64,000 nucleotides of DNA from Bacillus siamensis KCTC 13613 (lineage in GTDB: Bacteria; Bacillota; Bacilli; Bacillales; Bacillaceae), in NCBI RefSeq assembly GCF_000262045.1, contig NZ_AJVF01000040.1, forward strand, positions 219,135-283,134, written 5' to 3'. Each line of letters opens with the position of its first letter. Positions within the stretch are counted from its first letter, which is position 1. The position numbers and the translations under genes were made by a program. Shown here piece by piece: positions 1 to 11,679 of the stretch. The notes under the pieces were generated by a model, which did no database searches, had not been told where the DNA came from, and saw only the letters and a list, made by a program, of their open reading frames with translations.

Positions 1-38
1 GGAAACAGCGCTACCTCGGAGCGAAACGATTCTTCTGA
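1..38 (+). CDS. 3' end of a probable NlpC/P60 cell-wall hydrolase (lytF-like), partial
   Basis: Reading frame 3 gives a tail ending in RYLGAKRFF followed by TGA at 36-38. A GAKRF-type C-terminus is what I remember for the LytE/LytF DL-endopeptidases, and lytF lies next to yhdC in B. subtilis. A strong plus-strand terminator follows directly. Only about 12 codons are visible, so the family call rests on this tail and on synteny. Confidence 0.5.
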   Translation, partial: KQRYLGAKRFF

Positions 39-45
39 TACAGAC

Positions 46-81
46 AAGCTGCACAGCCGAAAAGGCTGTGCAGCTTTTTTT
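46..81 (+). terminator. Rho-independent terminator after the partial lytF-like gene
   Basis: A 13-bp GC-rich stem (AAGCTGCACAGCC with its complement), a GAAA loop and a run of seven T on the plus strand. It faces the 3' end of yhdC and may act on both sides. Confidence 0.85.
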
Positions 82-403
82 ACAGCCTGAAAATATTAAT
101 GCTGATCACATGTTTTGTCACGGGGTGAAAATACACTTCAGCACGGGAGGAAAACGTCTCTTTTTTTGTTTGCACCGTTACGCGAAACACGTCTTTCGTC
201 TGTTCCCGGTTTACTTTCGTACGGCCCATGTACGAATAATCGGTAAGCTCGGCCCCCTTGTATTCACGTTCCAGCTGGTTCCATGCGAGCTGCTCCCATT
301 TTCCGACTGATGGATCGAGGTGTTCTGTATGCCCTTTTTCAGCGATTGAGGCAATGAGAATGCCGCAAAACAAGAGGGCGAGCGCAAATGGAAGGAATTT
401 CAT
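80..403 (-). CDS. yhdC: YhdC, small secreted DUF3889 protein
   Basis: A protein of 107 residues. The open frame reaches 448, but the ATG at 403 has a good ribosome site (AGGAG, about 8 nt upstream) and gives the length known for B. subtilis YhdC. Residues 1-20 form a hydrophobic signal peptide ([17 protein letters not shown]). The rest matches the DUF3889 family, whose function is unknown: conserved region [10 protein letters not shown], then alternating strand residues and a C-terminal YFHPVTKHV. It probably acts outside the membrane. It is a single gene between lytF-like DNA and yhdB. Confidence 0.85.
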   Translation of the reverse strand: MKFLPFALALLFCGILIASIAEKGHTEHLDPSVGKWEQLAWNQLEREYKGAELTDYSYMGRTKVNREQTKDVFRVTVQTKKETFSSRAEVYFHPVTKHVISINIFRL

Positions 404-593
404 CTTTATGTTCTCCTGAGTCGTTTTTGTCAATCTTAGCGTGTCCAAAGAAGAGACGGATATGCGTTTTTATTTTATGTCTCCCTCATATTGCTATGCC
501 CAATTTATACGGACACCAACTTTTCCCCCGTTGCATCCGGGCTTCGGCGGCATAAACTAACGGAGAACTTCTCATTGAAAGGGGAAGCGTAAG

Positions 594-834
594 ATGGATC
601 ATGCCGATTATGATAAAGCCTTATATTACACACACAGGTCTCAATGGGACAATTTATTAATTTTGATGGTGCGTACGAAAGATGATTTGTTATCAAAGCG
701 TATTGAGCACTTTTTGCATGCATATCATTTTGAACTTGATTATGCGGTGCTTGAAAAAGAGCTGTATTCCCTTCTCAGGTATATTGATCATGCGGCAGAG
801 CTCGCGTATGAAGATCAATTAGCCATGCTGACAT

Positions 835-836
<2 letters not shown>
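594..836 (+). CDS. yhdB: YhdB, small protein of unknown function
   Basis: An 80-residue soluble, acidic, Tyr- and His-rich protein (start MDHADYDKALYYTHRSQWDN) that matches B. subtilis YhdB in place and look. The ribosome site GAAAGGGG lies about 8 nt before the ATG. It has no membrane segment or cysteine. It is monocistronic and convergent with yhdA, with only 13 bases between the stop codons. The function is unknown. Confidence 0.8.
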
Positions 837-1374
<538 letters not shown>

Positions 1375-2019
1375 TTAGTTTACCGCCTTTCCGGAAACAT
1401 TGTATTTTACGGCATACAATGCCGCTTGTGTCCGGTCTGAAAGATTCAGCTTTGACAGCAGATTGGACACATGGGTCTTCACTGTTTTTTCAGAAATAAA
1501 CAGAGCTGCGGCAATTTCCTTATTGCTTTTCCCTTTGGCTATTTCTTGAAGAACATCTTTTTCACGGGGAGTCAGCTGATAATATTTTTCCTTATCCTGA
1601 TCCTCCTGAACCATATGTGTCAGCACGTGAGGCACAATATCCGCTGAGAGCCGGTACCGTCCGGAATACACTTCCCGAAGTGTTTTCACTAAATCATCGG
1701 GCTGGGCGTCTTTCAGCTGATAGGCTTTGGCTCCGGCTTTAAGGGCGGGAATGACATGCTGCGGGTCGGAATAGCTCGTCAAAACGACGATACTGATGTC
1801 CGGAAACCGTTCAGCCGCGATTTTTGCCGCTTCAATGCCGTCCATATCAGGCATTGATAAATCCATTAACACGATGTCAGGTTTTGTTAGTTTAGCTTGC
1901 TGAAGCGCTTCAGCACCGGTAGACGCCTCACCGACAACTTCAATATCTTCCTGAGTGGCGAAGAAAAAGCGCAATCCTTTGCGGACAACGTGATGATCAT
2001 CAGCGATCACAATTTTCAT
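1375..2019 (-). CDS. yhcZ: NarL-type response regulator YhcZ
   Basis: A 214-residue response regulator. The receiver domain (1-120) has the acidic pair DD at 7-8, phospho-acceptor D53 (LMDLSMPDMDG) and Lys in LKDAQPD. A LuxR-type helix-turn-helix follows at about 148-205 (LTPREKDVLQEIAKGKSNKE). A TTG precedes the ATG, but AGGAGG with 8 nt spacing favours the ATG at 2019. The start overlaps the end of the kinase gene yhcY, so the two are co-translated. It is the cognate regulator of YhcY; its targets are unknown, and the downstream azoreductase is an obvious candidate. Confidence 0.92.
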   Translation of the reverse strand: MKIVIADDHHVVRKGLRFFFATQEDIEVVGEASTGAEALQQAKLTKPDIVLMDLSMPDMDGIEAAKIAAERFPDISIVVLTSYSDPQHVIPALKAGAKAYQLKDAQPDDLVKTLREVYSGRYRLSADIVPHVLTHMVQEDQDKEKYYQLTPREKDVLQEIAKGKSNKEIAAALFISEKTVKTHVSNLLSKLNLSDRTQAALYAVKYNVSGKAVN

Positions 2020-3160
2020 CAATCAGACCTCCTATCCCGTAAAATGGAAGCCGAACGGAGACAATCGTACCGGCGCCAAGCTCAGATTGCAATGCAAACC
2101 GGCCTCCGATTGCTTCGGCGCGCGCTTTCATACCCGCTATGCCGAGCGACGGCAGCCCCGCATGCGCATCAGCGCTGAAGCCCGCTCCATGATCGATAAT
2201 GCGAAGCTCAGCATGATCCGGCTTTTTAACGGCAGAAATGATAACCCGGTCCGTTCCCGCATGCTTTTTGCAGTTATTCAAGGCTTCTTGAGCGATCCGC
2301 CAAAGCGCGTGTTCCTGTTCATCCGTAAGCTTCAGTTCATCTTCCATGTCACAGACGGCTTCCAGACCGATGAGAGCGGCATAGCTTTTGATCGACGCAT
2401 ACAGCCCTTTCGTTAAACTTTCCGGTCTCAGCTGCCAAATAAGCGTCCTCATTTCTGTCAACGCATCCTGCGACAGCTCTTGGATGATGAACGTAATCAT
2501 CTGCCGGAGCCGTTCATCATCTGTCAAGCTTTTAGCGGCTTTTGCCGTTAAGCTGACGGAAAACAGCATCTGATTGACAGAATCATGCAGCTCTTGCGCC
2601 AGTCTGCTCCGTTCCACCAGCAGAGCATTCTGCTGCGCAAATTCGGCCAGTTTCATCCGCTGGATCGCCGTTCCGATTTGAAAGGCAACCCCTTCAAGAA
2701 GATGCAGTTCTTCTTCGCTGAAAAACGTCTTTTCGCCTGCAGCGACGTTTAATAAACCGAATTTCCGGCCGCCGTCTTCAAGCGGAACGGTCGCATGATG
2801 CGTAATGCCTTCGGTGTCGCTGCAGCCCGTCGTCTGTTCCGCAAATTCAATCCGTTTACAATTCATGATGTTTACAGCCTTGGTCAATCCGCCATTGCTG
2901 AATTTGGTCAGACAATAGCAGTCCCCGCTGCACATTAATGCGTTTTCCCGCTGACCGAGAGCCGGCGGTAAATAAGCGGATGCGGCAAGCGTATAGGACC
3001 CGTCCGGATCAATCAGAAAAATCCACCCTGTCTGCAGCCCGGTCAGGCTGAGCAGCTCGCGCAGGACTTTATCAAGCGCTTCCTTCATATCGTGGCTTTG
3101 GTTTAAGGTTTCCGCAATCGCTTTTAAGGTTTTTAAGGTTTCTACCGTCGTTTTCGTCAA
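2000..3160 (-). CDS. yhcY: GAF-domain sensor histidine kinase YhcY
   Basis: A soluble 386-residue kinase with no membrane segment. It has a GAF domain at about 20-165, a HisKA_3 dimerisation domain with the phosphorylated His192 in LAQELHDSVNQ, and a C-terminal HATPase (GAGTIVSVRLP). The GAF domain holds a cysteine cluster (C77, C81, C83, C101, C113), reminiscent of NreB/AirS-type kinases that bind an iron-sulfur cluster. The only usable upstream start is TTG at 3160; AGGGAG sits very close to it, so the exact start is uncertain. It overlaps yhcZ by about 20 nt. Confidence 0.88.
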   Translation of the reverse strand: MTKTTVETLKTLKAIAETLNQSHDMKEALDKVLRELLSLTGLQTGWIFLIDPDGSYTLAASAYLPPALGQRENALMCSGDCYCLTKFSNGGLTKAVNIMNCKRIEFAEQTTGCSDTEGITHHATVPLEDGGRKFGLLNVAAGEKTFFSEEELHLLEGVAFQIGTAIQRMKLAEFAQQNALLVERSRLAQELHDSVNQMLFSVSLTAKAAKSLTDDERLRQMITFIIQELSQDALTEMRTLIWQLRPESLTKGLYASIKSYAALIGLEAVCDMEDELKLTDEQEHALWRIAQEALNNCKKHAGTDRVIISAVKKPDHAELRIIDHGAGFSADAHAGLPSLGIAGMKARAEAIGGRFALQSELGAGTIVSVRLPFYGIGGLIDENCDR

Positions 3161-3262
3161 ACTCCCTCACTCCGGCCATTCAGAATTATCCATATTATAT
3201 CAATTCTAATCTGTATTTGCCTTTGCTTCAGCATGATTTTCTCTCATACTTTCGGATGAGGC

Positions 3263-3303
3263 GTAAAAAAACCGCCGGATATCGCTTCCGGCGGTTTTTT
3301 GTT
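3263..3303 (-). terminator. Terminator of pgcA
   Basis: A perfect GC-rich stem (CCGCCGGA) flanked by A7 and T6, so it can work in both directions. It lies between the pgcA stop and the yhcY start. Confidence 0.85.
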
Positions 3304-5045
3304 TATTTCGTTTTTTCCACTATGGCATCCACCGTTTTCATGACGGCTTCAGATAATGCGGCAAGACGCTGTTCACTGTCTTGTAAAGAAGTTCCCTTCA
3401 CTGCGAAATAGAACTTGACTTTCGGCTCCGTTCCGGATGGGCGGAGGCAGAACCAAGAGCCGTCTTCAAGGAAATATTTCAGGACATTTGACTTCGGCAG
3501 ATCAATATCTTCTTCACGATGATCGGCAAATACAGTCCGTTTTCCCGTTGAATAGTCTTCAGCCTGCGTGATTTGTTTTCCGGCCATCTGCTTCGGCGGA
3601 TCGTTTCGGAATGAAGTCAGGATAGCGGAAATCTGCTCTGCTCCCTGTTTTCCTTTTAACGTCAATGACTTCAAGCCTTCACGGTAATATCCATATTCTT
3701 TAAAAATGGACAGCAGCGCGTCATAAAGCGACATGCCCTGCTTTTTATAAAAGGCGCATACTTCGACGGCTAACAGCGCAGCCTGGATTGCATCTTTGTC
3801 ACGCGCAAAATCGCCGATTAAGTAGCCGTAGCTTTCTTCATATCCGAACTGGAACGTGTATTGTCCGGTTTTTTCATATTCTTTGATCTTTTCACCGATA
3901 AATTTGAAGCCCGTCAGCGTATCAACCGTGTCTAAACCGAATGATGAAGCGACGGCGCGGCCCAATTCACTCGTAACAATCGTTTTCATGACGACGCCGT
4001 TCTCAGGAAGGACGCCTTGTTTTTTCTTTTCAGAAAGCAGGTAGTGCAATAAAAGCGCGCCTGTCTGGTTCCCCGTCAGCACCGTATACTTGCCTTCACT
4101 GTTTTTTGCGGCAATGCCGAGACGGTCGGCATCCGGGTCCGTAGCGACGAGAATATCGGCGTTTTGTTCTTCTCCCAGCTTAATGGCATATTCGAATGCC
4201 GCGTGCTCTTCAGGGTTTGGCGATTTGACCGTTGAAAAATCCGGATCCGGAAGCTCCTGTTCCTTTACGACAGTGACGTTTTTGTAACCGAGCGCGTCGA
4301 GGCCGCGGCGTACCGGTTTATTCGCCGTGCCGTGCAGCGGAGTGAACACCACGCTCACGTCGACTTCTTCCGAAAGCTCGGGATGGACGGAGATGGAAGT
4401 CAGTTTTTCAGTATAGGGTGTATCAATTTCTTCGCCGATGATCTTAATTAAACCTTTTTCCTTCAGCGCCTGTTCATCTTCAACTTGAATTGTTAATTCA
4501 TTTTCAATCGCATTCACTTCTGCAATGACGATGTCCGCTTCTTTCGGCGGCAGCTGTGCCCCGTCATCGCCGTACACTTTATATCCGTTATATTCAGGCG
4601 GGTTATGGCTGGCCGTCACGACGATACCCGCATAAGCGTTCAGTTCTCTCACCGCAAAAGACAGCTCAGGCGTCGGGCGGAGCTCATCAAATACGTATGT
4701 TTGAATGCCTTGGGAAGCAAGGGTTTTGGCTGCTTCCATCGCAAACTCAGGAGATTTATGACGGGAGTCGTACGCGATCGCAACGCCTCTTTTTTTCGCT
4801 TCTTCTCCTTGTTTTGCGATATACGCAGCAAGCCCGGCGGATGCTTTGCGGACCGTGTAAATGTTCATTCTGTTTGTGCCCGGCCCGATTTCTCCTCTCA
4901 TGCCTCCTGTTCCGAACTCAAGATTTTTGTAGAAAAAGTCTTCCAGCAGCTGCTCGTTTCCTTCTGCGTCCGCCAATAATTTTTTCAATTCTGAATCTAA
5001 TTGTTCGGCCTGATTCCAGCGTTCGTAACTCTTACTCCAACTCAT
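3303..5045 (-). CDS. pgcA: Alpha-phosphoglucomutase PgcA
   Basis: A 580-residue enzyme of the alpha-D-phosphohexomutase family, the usual full length. It interconverts glucose-6-phosphate and glucose-1-phosphate, feeding UDP-glucose for wall teichoic acid and glycolipid synthesis. Visible motifs are the phosphoserine loop [15 protein letters not shown] with Ser146, the metal-binding loop DPDADRLG (about 303-310) and the C-terminal phosphate site RPSGTEPK. The ribosome site TAGGAGG lies 7-8 nt from the ATG. It is a single-gene unit ending at a bidirectional terminator. Confidence 0.95.
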   Translation of the reverse strand: MSWSKSYERWNQAEQLDSELKKLLADAEGNEQLLEDFFYKNLEFGTGGMRGEIGPGTNRMNIYTVRKASAGLAAYIAKQGEEAKKRGVAIAYDSRHKSPEFAMEAAKTLASQGIQTYVFDELRPTPELSFAVRELNAYAGIVVTASHNPPEYNGYKVYGDDGAQLPPKEADIVIAEVNAIENELTIQVEDEQALKEKGLIKIIGEEIDTPYTEKLTSISVHPELSEEVDVSVVFTPLHGTANKPVRRGLDALGYKNVTVVKEQELPDPDFSTVKSPNPEEHAAFEYAIKLGEEQNADILVATDPDADRLGIAAKNSEGKYTVLTGNQTGALLLHYLLSEKKKQGVLPENGVVMKTIVTSELGRAVASSFGLDTVDTLTGFKFIGEKIKEYEKTGQYTFQFGYEESYGYLIGDFARDKDAIQAALLAVEVCAFYKKQGMSLYDALLSIFKEYGYYREGLKSLTLKGKQGAEQISAILTSFRNDPPKQMAGKQITQAEDYSTGKRTVFADHREEDIDLPKSNVLKYFLEDGSWFCLRPSGTEPKVKFYFAVKGTSLQDSEQRLAALSEAVMKTVDAIVEKTK

Positions 5046-5135
5046 GTTCGTCCTCCTATAATTTCAGCTTATGACCATATTTTAATATGAAGCGGCTGTC
5101 CGTGTCACTTGATAACTTAACACAGTGCTCTATGT

Positions 5136-5171
5136 AAAAAGAAGGGCTCATGCCTTTTTGGCACAGCCCTC
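5136..5171 (-). terminator. Terminator of glpD
   Basis: Stem AGGGCTGTGCC with GGCATGAGCCCT, loop of A residues and a trailing CTTTTT on the minus strand, just after the glpD stop. Confidence 0.8.
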
Positions 5172-5177
5172 CGGTTA

Positions 5178-6845
5178 TTATTGTTCGAGCGGAACAACTG
5201 CATCGTGCAGCAGCGTGTTTAACCACTCGGTATGTTTCGCTTTCGTTTCGTCATCCCATTGGAACCGGTCGCTCATGTAATCAATCACAGCCGTTTTATA
5301 CGTCTGCACCCATTTGATGTCGAAGAACAGTCTGCCCGTTCTGCGGACGAAGAAATCAGCAGGTGTCGCAGCCATCTCTTCTTCAATGCTGTAAGCCGCT
5401 TCCGCCAGAATGTGAACCGGAATCTGGCGTTTTGCCGCTTCATCTTTCAGGCCTTCAATCCGGCTGAATACATTTTCGACGTTAGAGCCGTATCTGATGG
5501 CTAACTGTTTAGCTGTTTCCTGTGATAAACCGATTTTCAAACCGTCTTTTGTCTTTGCTTCCACAAATGACTCGAAGTTTTTAGAGCCGCCGACATGTCC
5601 TCCGGAAATCGGCATCGTCTTCGTCTTACAGCCGCCGAAGTCCTGGCCGCCCTCTTCTTTTAAGCGGTCGCGGACAAGATCGACAATGTGCTCAGCCATT
5701 TTACGGTAGCCCGTCAGTTTTCCTCCGGCGATTGTGATCAAGCCAGATTGAGATGTCCAGATTTCATCTTTACGGGAGATCTCAGACGGGTCTTTTCCTT
5801 CTTCGTGAATGAGCGGTCTGAGGCCGGCCCAGCTTGATTCAATATCGTCCGCCGTAATATTCAGTTCCGGGAACATATAATTGATGGAGCTGACGACATA
5901 ATCACGATCCTGCACCGTCATGCGCGGATGCTCAAGCTTTTGTTTATAAACCGTGTCTGTCGTGCCCACGTATGTTTTTCCTTCACGCGGAATGGCGAAC
6001 ACCATACGTCCGTCCGGCGTGTCAAAGTACACAGCCTGTTTAAGCGGGAATACGGATTGGTCGAATACGAGATGGACCCCTTTTGTATGCTGGAGATGTT
6101 TTCCGCTTTTGCTGTGGTCTTTTTCTCTCAGCTCGTCGACCCACGGACCTGTCGCATTGACGATTTTTTTGGCGTACACTTTGTATTCCTTGCCTGACAG
6201 CAGATCTTCAATTAAAACGCCGACGACTTTTCCTTTTTCATAAAGCAGTTCTTTCACTTTAGAATAGTTGACAGGCTCCGCACCGAATTTAACGGCTTCT
6301 TTCATGACTTCAATCGTCAGTCTCGCGTCGTCCGTCCGGTACTCTACATAGTAGCCTCCGCCTTTTAAGCCGTCTTTTTTGACGAGCGGTTCTTTTTGCA
6401 GCGTTTCTTTTGCAGACAGCATGCTTCTGCGCTCTGATTTTTTTACCCCTGCTAAATAGTCATATACACGCAGACCGATGGAAGTAGAGAATGAACCGAA
6501 TGTGCCTCCTTTATGGAACGGAAGCAGCATCCATTCCGGCGTCGTGACGTGCGGGCCGTTTTCGTATACAATGGCACGTTCTTTACCGACTTCAGCCACC
6601 ATTTTGACTTCGAATTGTTTCAGATAACGCAAACCGCCGTGGACAAGCTTTGTGGATCGGCTTGATGTGCCGGCCGCGAAATCCTGCATTTCGCTCAAAG
6701 CGACTTTCATTCCCCTTGAAGCAGCGTCAAGCGCCGTACCGGCACCCGTAATGCCTCCGCCTATAATAAACAGATCGTATGTTTTTTTAGTCATGTCTTC
6801 CAGCATATGATCCCGTTCCAAACTTGAAAATTGGTGATTCATCAT
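5178..6845 (-). CDS. glpD: Aerobic glycerol-3-phosphate dehydrogenase GlpD
   Basis: A 555-residue FAD-dependent, membrane-associated dehydrogenase that oxidises glycerol-3-phosphate to dihydroxyacetone phosphate and passes electrons to quinone. The N-terminal dinucleotide fold [17 protein letters not shown] (about 25-41), [17 protein letters not shown] and the later [11 protein letters not shown] are the family signatures. The start has two consecutive ATGs; GGAGG is 7 nt from the first. It lies in the glp cluster but has its own leader with a GlpP-type terminator, so it is expressed when GlpP and glycerol-3-phosphate allow read-through. Confidence 0.96.
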   Translation of the reverse strand: MMNHQFSSLERDHMLEDMTKKTYDLFIIGGGITGAGTALDAASRGMKVALSEMQDFAAGTSSRSTKLVHGGLRYLKQFEVKMVAEVGKERAIVYENGPHVTTPEWMLLPFHKGGTFGSFSTSIGLRVYDYLAGVKKSERRSMLSAKETLQKEPLVKKDGLKGGGYYVEYRTDDARLTIEVMKEAVKFGAEPVNYSKVKELLYEKGKVVGVLIEDLLSGKEYKVYAKKIVNATGPWVDELREKDHSKSGKHLQHTKGVHLVFDQSVFPLKQAVYFDTPDGRMVFAIPREGKTYVGTTDTVYKQKLEHPRMTVQDRDYVVSSINYMFPELNITADDIESSWAGLRPLIHEEGKDPSEISRKDEIWTSQSGLITIAGGKLTGYRKMAEHIVDLVRDRLKEEGGQDFGGCKTKTMPISGGHVGGSKNFESFVEAKTKDGLKIGLSQETAKQLAIRYGSNVENVFSRIEGLKDEAAKRQIPVHILAEAAYSIEEEMAATPADFFVRRTGRLFFDIKWVQTYKTAVIDYMSDRFQWDDETKAKHTEWLNTLLHDAVVPLEQ

Positions 6846-6874
6846 TACGTTTCCTCCTTGTTGTCACGGTATAG

Positions 6875-6930
6875 AAAAAGAGACCACAACAGCCAAAGCG
6901 CATGTTATCACTTTGGTGCTGTGGTCTCTC
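6875..6930 (-). promoter_or_regulatory. GlpP-responsive leader terminator of glpD
   Basis: On the minus strand the leader forms a long hairpin (AGAGACCACAGC ... GTTGTGGTCTCT) followed by TTTTT, about 30 nt before the glpD start. In B. subtilis GlpP with glycerol-3-phosphate prevents termination at this kind of site. A related element lies ahead of glpF, sharing GAGACC and ACAACAG. Confidence 0.88.
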
Positions 6931-6983
6931 CTCATCTCAGGACCGTTCCTATTAACTTGTGTTCAGTATATCATAATTTTATA

Positions 6984-9318
<2,335 letters not shown>

Positions 9319-9370
9319 CATCATTCCTCCTAAATGACATAATAGCAGGTTTGACAGAGTTATAGAGAAT

Positions 9371-9432
9371 AAAAAACCCACAACAGACCGCTTTACGCTT
9401 TATTGCTTCCGTAAAGAGCTGTTGTGGGTCTC
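9371..9432 (-). promoter_or_regulatory. GlpP-responsive leader terminator of glpFK
   Basis: A minus-strand hairpin (GACCCACAACAG ... CTGTTGTGGGT) followed by TTTTTTA, between the promoter and glpF. It shares the GAGACC and ACAACAG core with the glpD leader, consistent with control by the antiterminator GlpP encoded upstream. Confidence 0.88.
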
Positions 9433-9465
9433 CGGGTCTCCATCACATAGTATTAACCTAGGTCT

Positions 9466-9494
9466 ATTGTAACAATGGGTGTAAGCGGTGTCAA
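9466..9494 (-). promoter_or_regulatory. glpFK promoter with overlapping cre-like site
   Basis: -35 TTGACA (9489-9494), 17-bp spacer and -10 TACAAT (9466-9471). The plus-strand sequence TGTAAGCGGTGTCA at 9480-9493 fits the CcpA cre consensus with one mismatch and covers the -35 box. CcpA-dependent glucose repression of glpFK is known in B. subtilis. The -35 box overlaps the glpP stop codon. Confidence 0.85.
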
Positions 9495-10066
9495 TCTTTT
9501 TTTGTCATAGAATGTTCATATTTAGCCCACAGCTCGGTGTCTGAAGTCGTCACCGCCGTGGCCCCCGCCTGCAAAGCGTTTTCAACATCCTGCTCCGTGC
9601 GGATAAAGCCGCCGGCAAAAATCGGAATGCCCGTCATCTCTTTAATTTCCCGGATTAAAGTCGGAACGATGCCCGGGAGGACCTCGATAAAGTCAGGCTT
9701 ATGCTTCCCGACGAATTCCATGCTCTTTTCCATCGCGCTCGTATCCAAGAGAAACAGACGCTGGATCGCATATATTTTCTTTTGTTTCGCTTTGACGATG
9801 ACGGCCGATCTCGTTGAAATGATGCCGGCGGGCCGGATGTCCTGACAAATGAACTCCGCCCCGTATTCATCATGCTTAATGCCGTGAATTAAATCGACGT
9901 GAACCATCAGGTGTTTTCCGTGTTTTTTCGCTTCATTCACGACACCTTTTAATTGACCAAGGTGAATATCTAAAATAACGCCGTATAAGAACGGACTTTC
10001 TAAAAATGCATCGAATTGCTTCATGTTCCGGATAGCCGGTAAAATCTGCTGGTTGTGAAAACTCAT
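9491..10066 (-). CDS. glpP: Glycerol-3-phosphate-responsive antiterminator GlpP
   Basis: A 191-residue protein of the GlpP antiterminator family with a TIM-barrel-like fold. Conserved segments include [35 protein letters not shown] and [13 protein letters not shown], which resemble phosphate-binding strands. It binds leader mRNA of glpFK and glpD when glycerol-3-phosphate is present and allows read-through of the leader terminators seen here. AAAGGAG lies 6 nt before the ATG. It is upstream of glpF, and its stop codon is part of the glpFK promoter. Confidence 0.94.
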   Translation of the reverse strand: MSFHNQQILPAIRNMKQFDAFLESPFLYGVILDIHLGQLKGVVNEAKKHGKHLMVHVDLIHGIKHDEYGAEFICQDIRPAGIISTRSAVIVKAKQKKIYAIQRLFLLDTSAMEKSMEFVGKHKPDFIEVLPGIVPTLIREIKEMTGIPIFAGGFIRTEQDVENALQAGATAVTTSDTELWAKYEHSMTKKD

Positions 10067-10082
10067 GTTTTACTCCTTTACA

Positions 10083-11435
10083 TTAAAAATCAATGCTCAG
10101 CACGCTTTCTTTGACCGTCGAAATGATGAAACAAAGCTCCTCGTCAGAAAGGCAGAAAGGCGGTGAAAGCTGAATAACATTATTATATCCCGCTGCGGTA
10201 TCGCCATTTTTCCCGACGAGCAGGCCTTTTTTCTTACAGGCGGTGATGACGTGCTGGACAGCGGCGGCATCAGCGGGTTCTTTCGTGATTTTGTCCTTTA
10301 CGAGCTCGATGCCGGCAAGAAGGCCCTTTCCCCGTACATCTCCGACCGCGGGATGTTCTCTGAGCGGCTGAAGCTCCCGGAGCAGCCTTTCGCCAAGCTC
10401 ACGGGAACGGGCGATCAGATTTTCATCCTCCATCAATTGCAGGTTCTTCAAAGCAAGGGCGCAGGCTGCCGGATTGCCTCCGAATGTATTCACGTGCCGG
10501 AAACGGCCGTACGGCTCACCGTCCGAATACGCTTCAAAAATCTCCCGTTTCACTGCCGTCGCCGACAGCGGCAGGTAAGCGCTCGTGATGCCTTTTGCCA
10601 TTGTGACGATGTCCGGTGAAACGCCGTAATGCTGAAATCCGAACGGCTCTCCCGTGCGGCCGAAACCGCAGATGACTTCATCACTGATAAGCAGCGCGCC
10701 GTGGCGTCGGCAAATGTCCTCTACCTTTGCCATATACCCGTCTGGGGGCATCAGTATACCTCCGCCTGTAATAATCGGTTCCATAATAACGCCGGCAATC
10801 GTTTCGCTTAATTCCCACGTCATGATCCGGTCGATTTCATGTGCGCTTTCCAATGTGTCAGCATCGGCGGGATTCCGATAGAGATCAGGCGGCGCCGCAT
10901 GCAAAAATCCTTGGGAGAGCGGCTCGTATTTGTATTTTCTCTGCGCCTGGCCGGTAGCGGCGAGCGCCCCCATCGTATTGCCGTGATAGCCCCTGTACCG
11001 GGAGATGAATTTGAAGCGGCTGTGATCGCCGTTTTCAATGTGGTATTGGCGGGCAATTTTGAACGCGGTTTCATTTGCTTCCGATCCGCTGTTGGAAAAG
11101 AAGATTACATAATCGCCGCCGAGCCATTCATTCAGTTTTTCCGCAAGCTCAATCGCAGGTTGATGGCTTTGGGTCAGCGGATAATAAGGAAGCTCCTTCA
11201 ATTGGCTGTAAGCCGCATCGGCAAGCTCCATTCTCCCGTATCCGATATTGACGCACCATAGTCCTGACATGCCGTCCAAATACCGCCTGCCGTCAATGTC
11301 CGTAACCCAGGCGCCTTCCCCTTTTTGGACGATTATGCTGTCATCCGGCTCCGCCCCTTTCATCGCGTGCCAAATCAGCTCTTTATCCTTTTGTTTGAGT
11401 GACTGATTTTTTTGTACATGTTCCACACCGCTCAT
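10083..11435 (-). CDS. yhxA: Class III (omega-type) aminotransferase YhxA
   Basis: A PLP-dependent aminotransferase of about 450 residues, class III fold. Motifs include FFSNSGSEANETAFK near the cofactor phosphate, LLISDEVICGFGRTGEPFGF with the Asp that contacts the pyridine, and the lysine segment DIVTMAKGITSAYLPLSA. The substrate is unknown; beta-alanine or other omega-amino acids are usual for this family. The ATG at 11435 has GGGAG directly next to it; a GTG at 11426 has 9 nt spacing and may be the true start. It is followed by glpP after 16 bases, so the two may be co-transcribed. Confidence 0.88.
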   Translation of the reverse strand: MSGVEHVQKNQSLKQKDKELIWHAMKGAEPDDSIIVQKGEGAWVTDIDGRRYLDGMSGLWCVNIGYGRMELADAAYSQLKELPYYPLTQSHQPAIELAEKLNEWLGGDYVIFFSNSGSEANETAFKIARQYHIENGDHSRFKFISRYRGYHGNTMGALAATGQAQRKYKYEPLSQGFLHAAPPDLYRNPADADTLESAHEIDRIMTWELSETIAGVIMEPIITGGGILMPPDGYMAKVEDICRRHGALLISDEVICGFGRTGEPFGFQHYGVSPDIVTMAKGITSAYLPLSATAVKREIFEAYSDGEPYGRFRHVNTFGGNPAACALALKNLQLMEDENLIARSRELGERLLRELQPLREHPAVGDVRGKGLLAGIELVKDKITKEPADAAAVQHVITACKKKGLLVGKNGDTAAGYNNVIQLSPPFCLSDEELCFIISTVKESVLSIDF

Positions 11436-11565
11436 CTCCCTTTCAATATCATTGCACTGTATCGAAAGCTGCCCGGCTTCTGACGCCGATTCTCTTGGTG
11501 AAGTTTTCCTCTTAATAAGAATATAAAGGCGCGGCATGGGCGAGTCAATAAAGCGGCAGCAATTA

Positions 11566-11632
11566 AAAAAACGCTTTCTCCCAGAAAGCGAAAGGGCTAC
11601 AAGAGCATATCCCGAAACCGGGGACGGTGCAA
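11566..11632 (-). promoter_or_regulatory. yhxA promoter with an immediate leader hairpin
   Basis: -35 TTGCAC (11627-11632), 17-bp spacer and -10 TATGCT (11604-11609). Within about 10 bases of the expected start there is a hairpin (ACGCTTTC/GAAAGCGT, 11571-11590) followed by seven T on the minus strand. This would end the transcript after about 35 nt unless relieved, so it may be an attenuator for yhxA. Confidence 0.5.
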
Positions 11633-11644
11633 GTATTTTTATAA

Positions 11645-11679
11645 AAAAACCCGCTCCTTAAACCGGAGCGGGCTTTCTT
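11645..11679 (-). terminator. Terminator of yhcW-yhcX
   Basis: Stem AGCCCGCTCCGG with CCGGAGCGGGT-like complement and a T run on the minus strand, right after the yhcX stop. Confidence 0.8.

Noticed and set aside
449..593. Sigma-E promoter for yhdB
   Set aside because: A TCATATT-like -35 is present, but no convincing -10 at the right distance.
4556..5074. Long plus-strand open frames inside pgcA
   Set aside because: They lie fully within the coding sequence of pgcA, have no ribosome site and low-complexity shadow composition.
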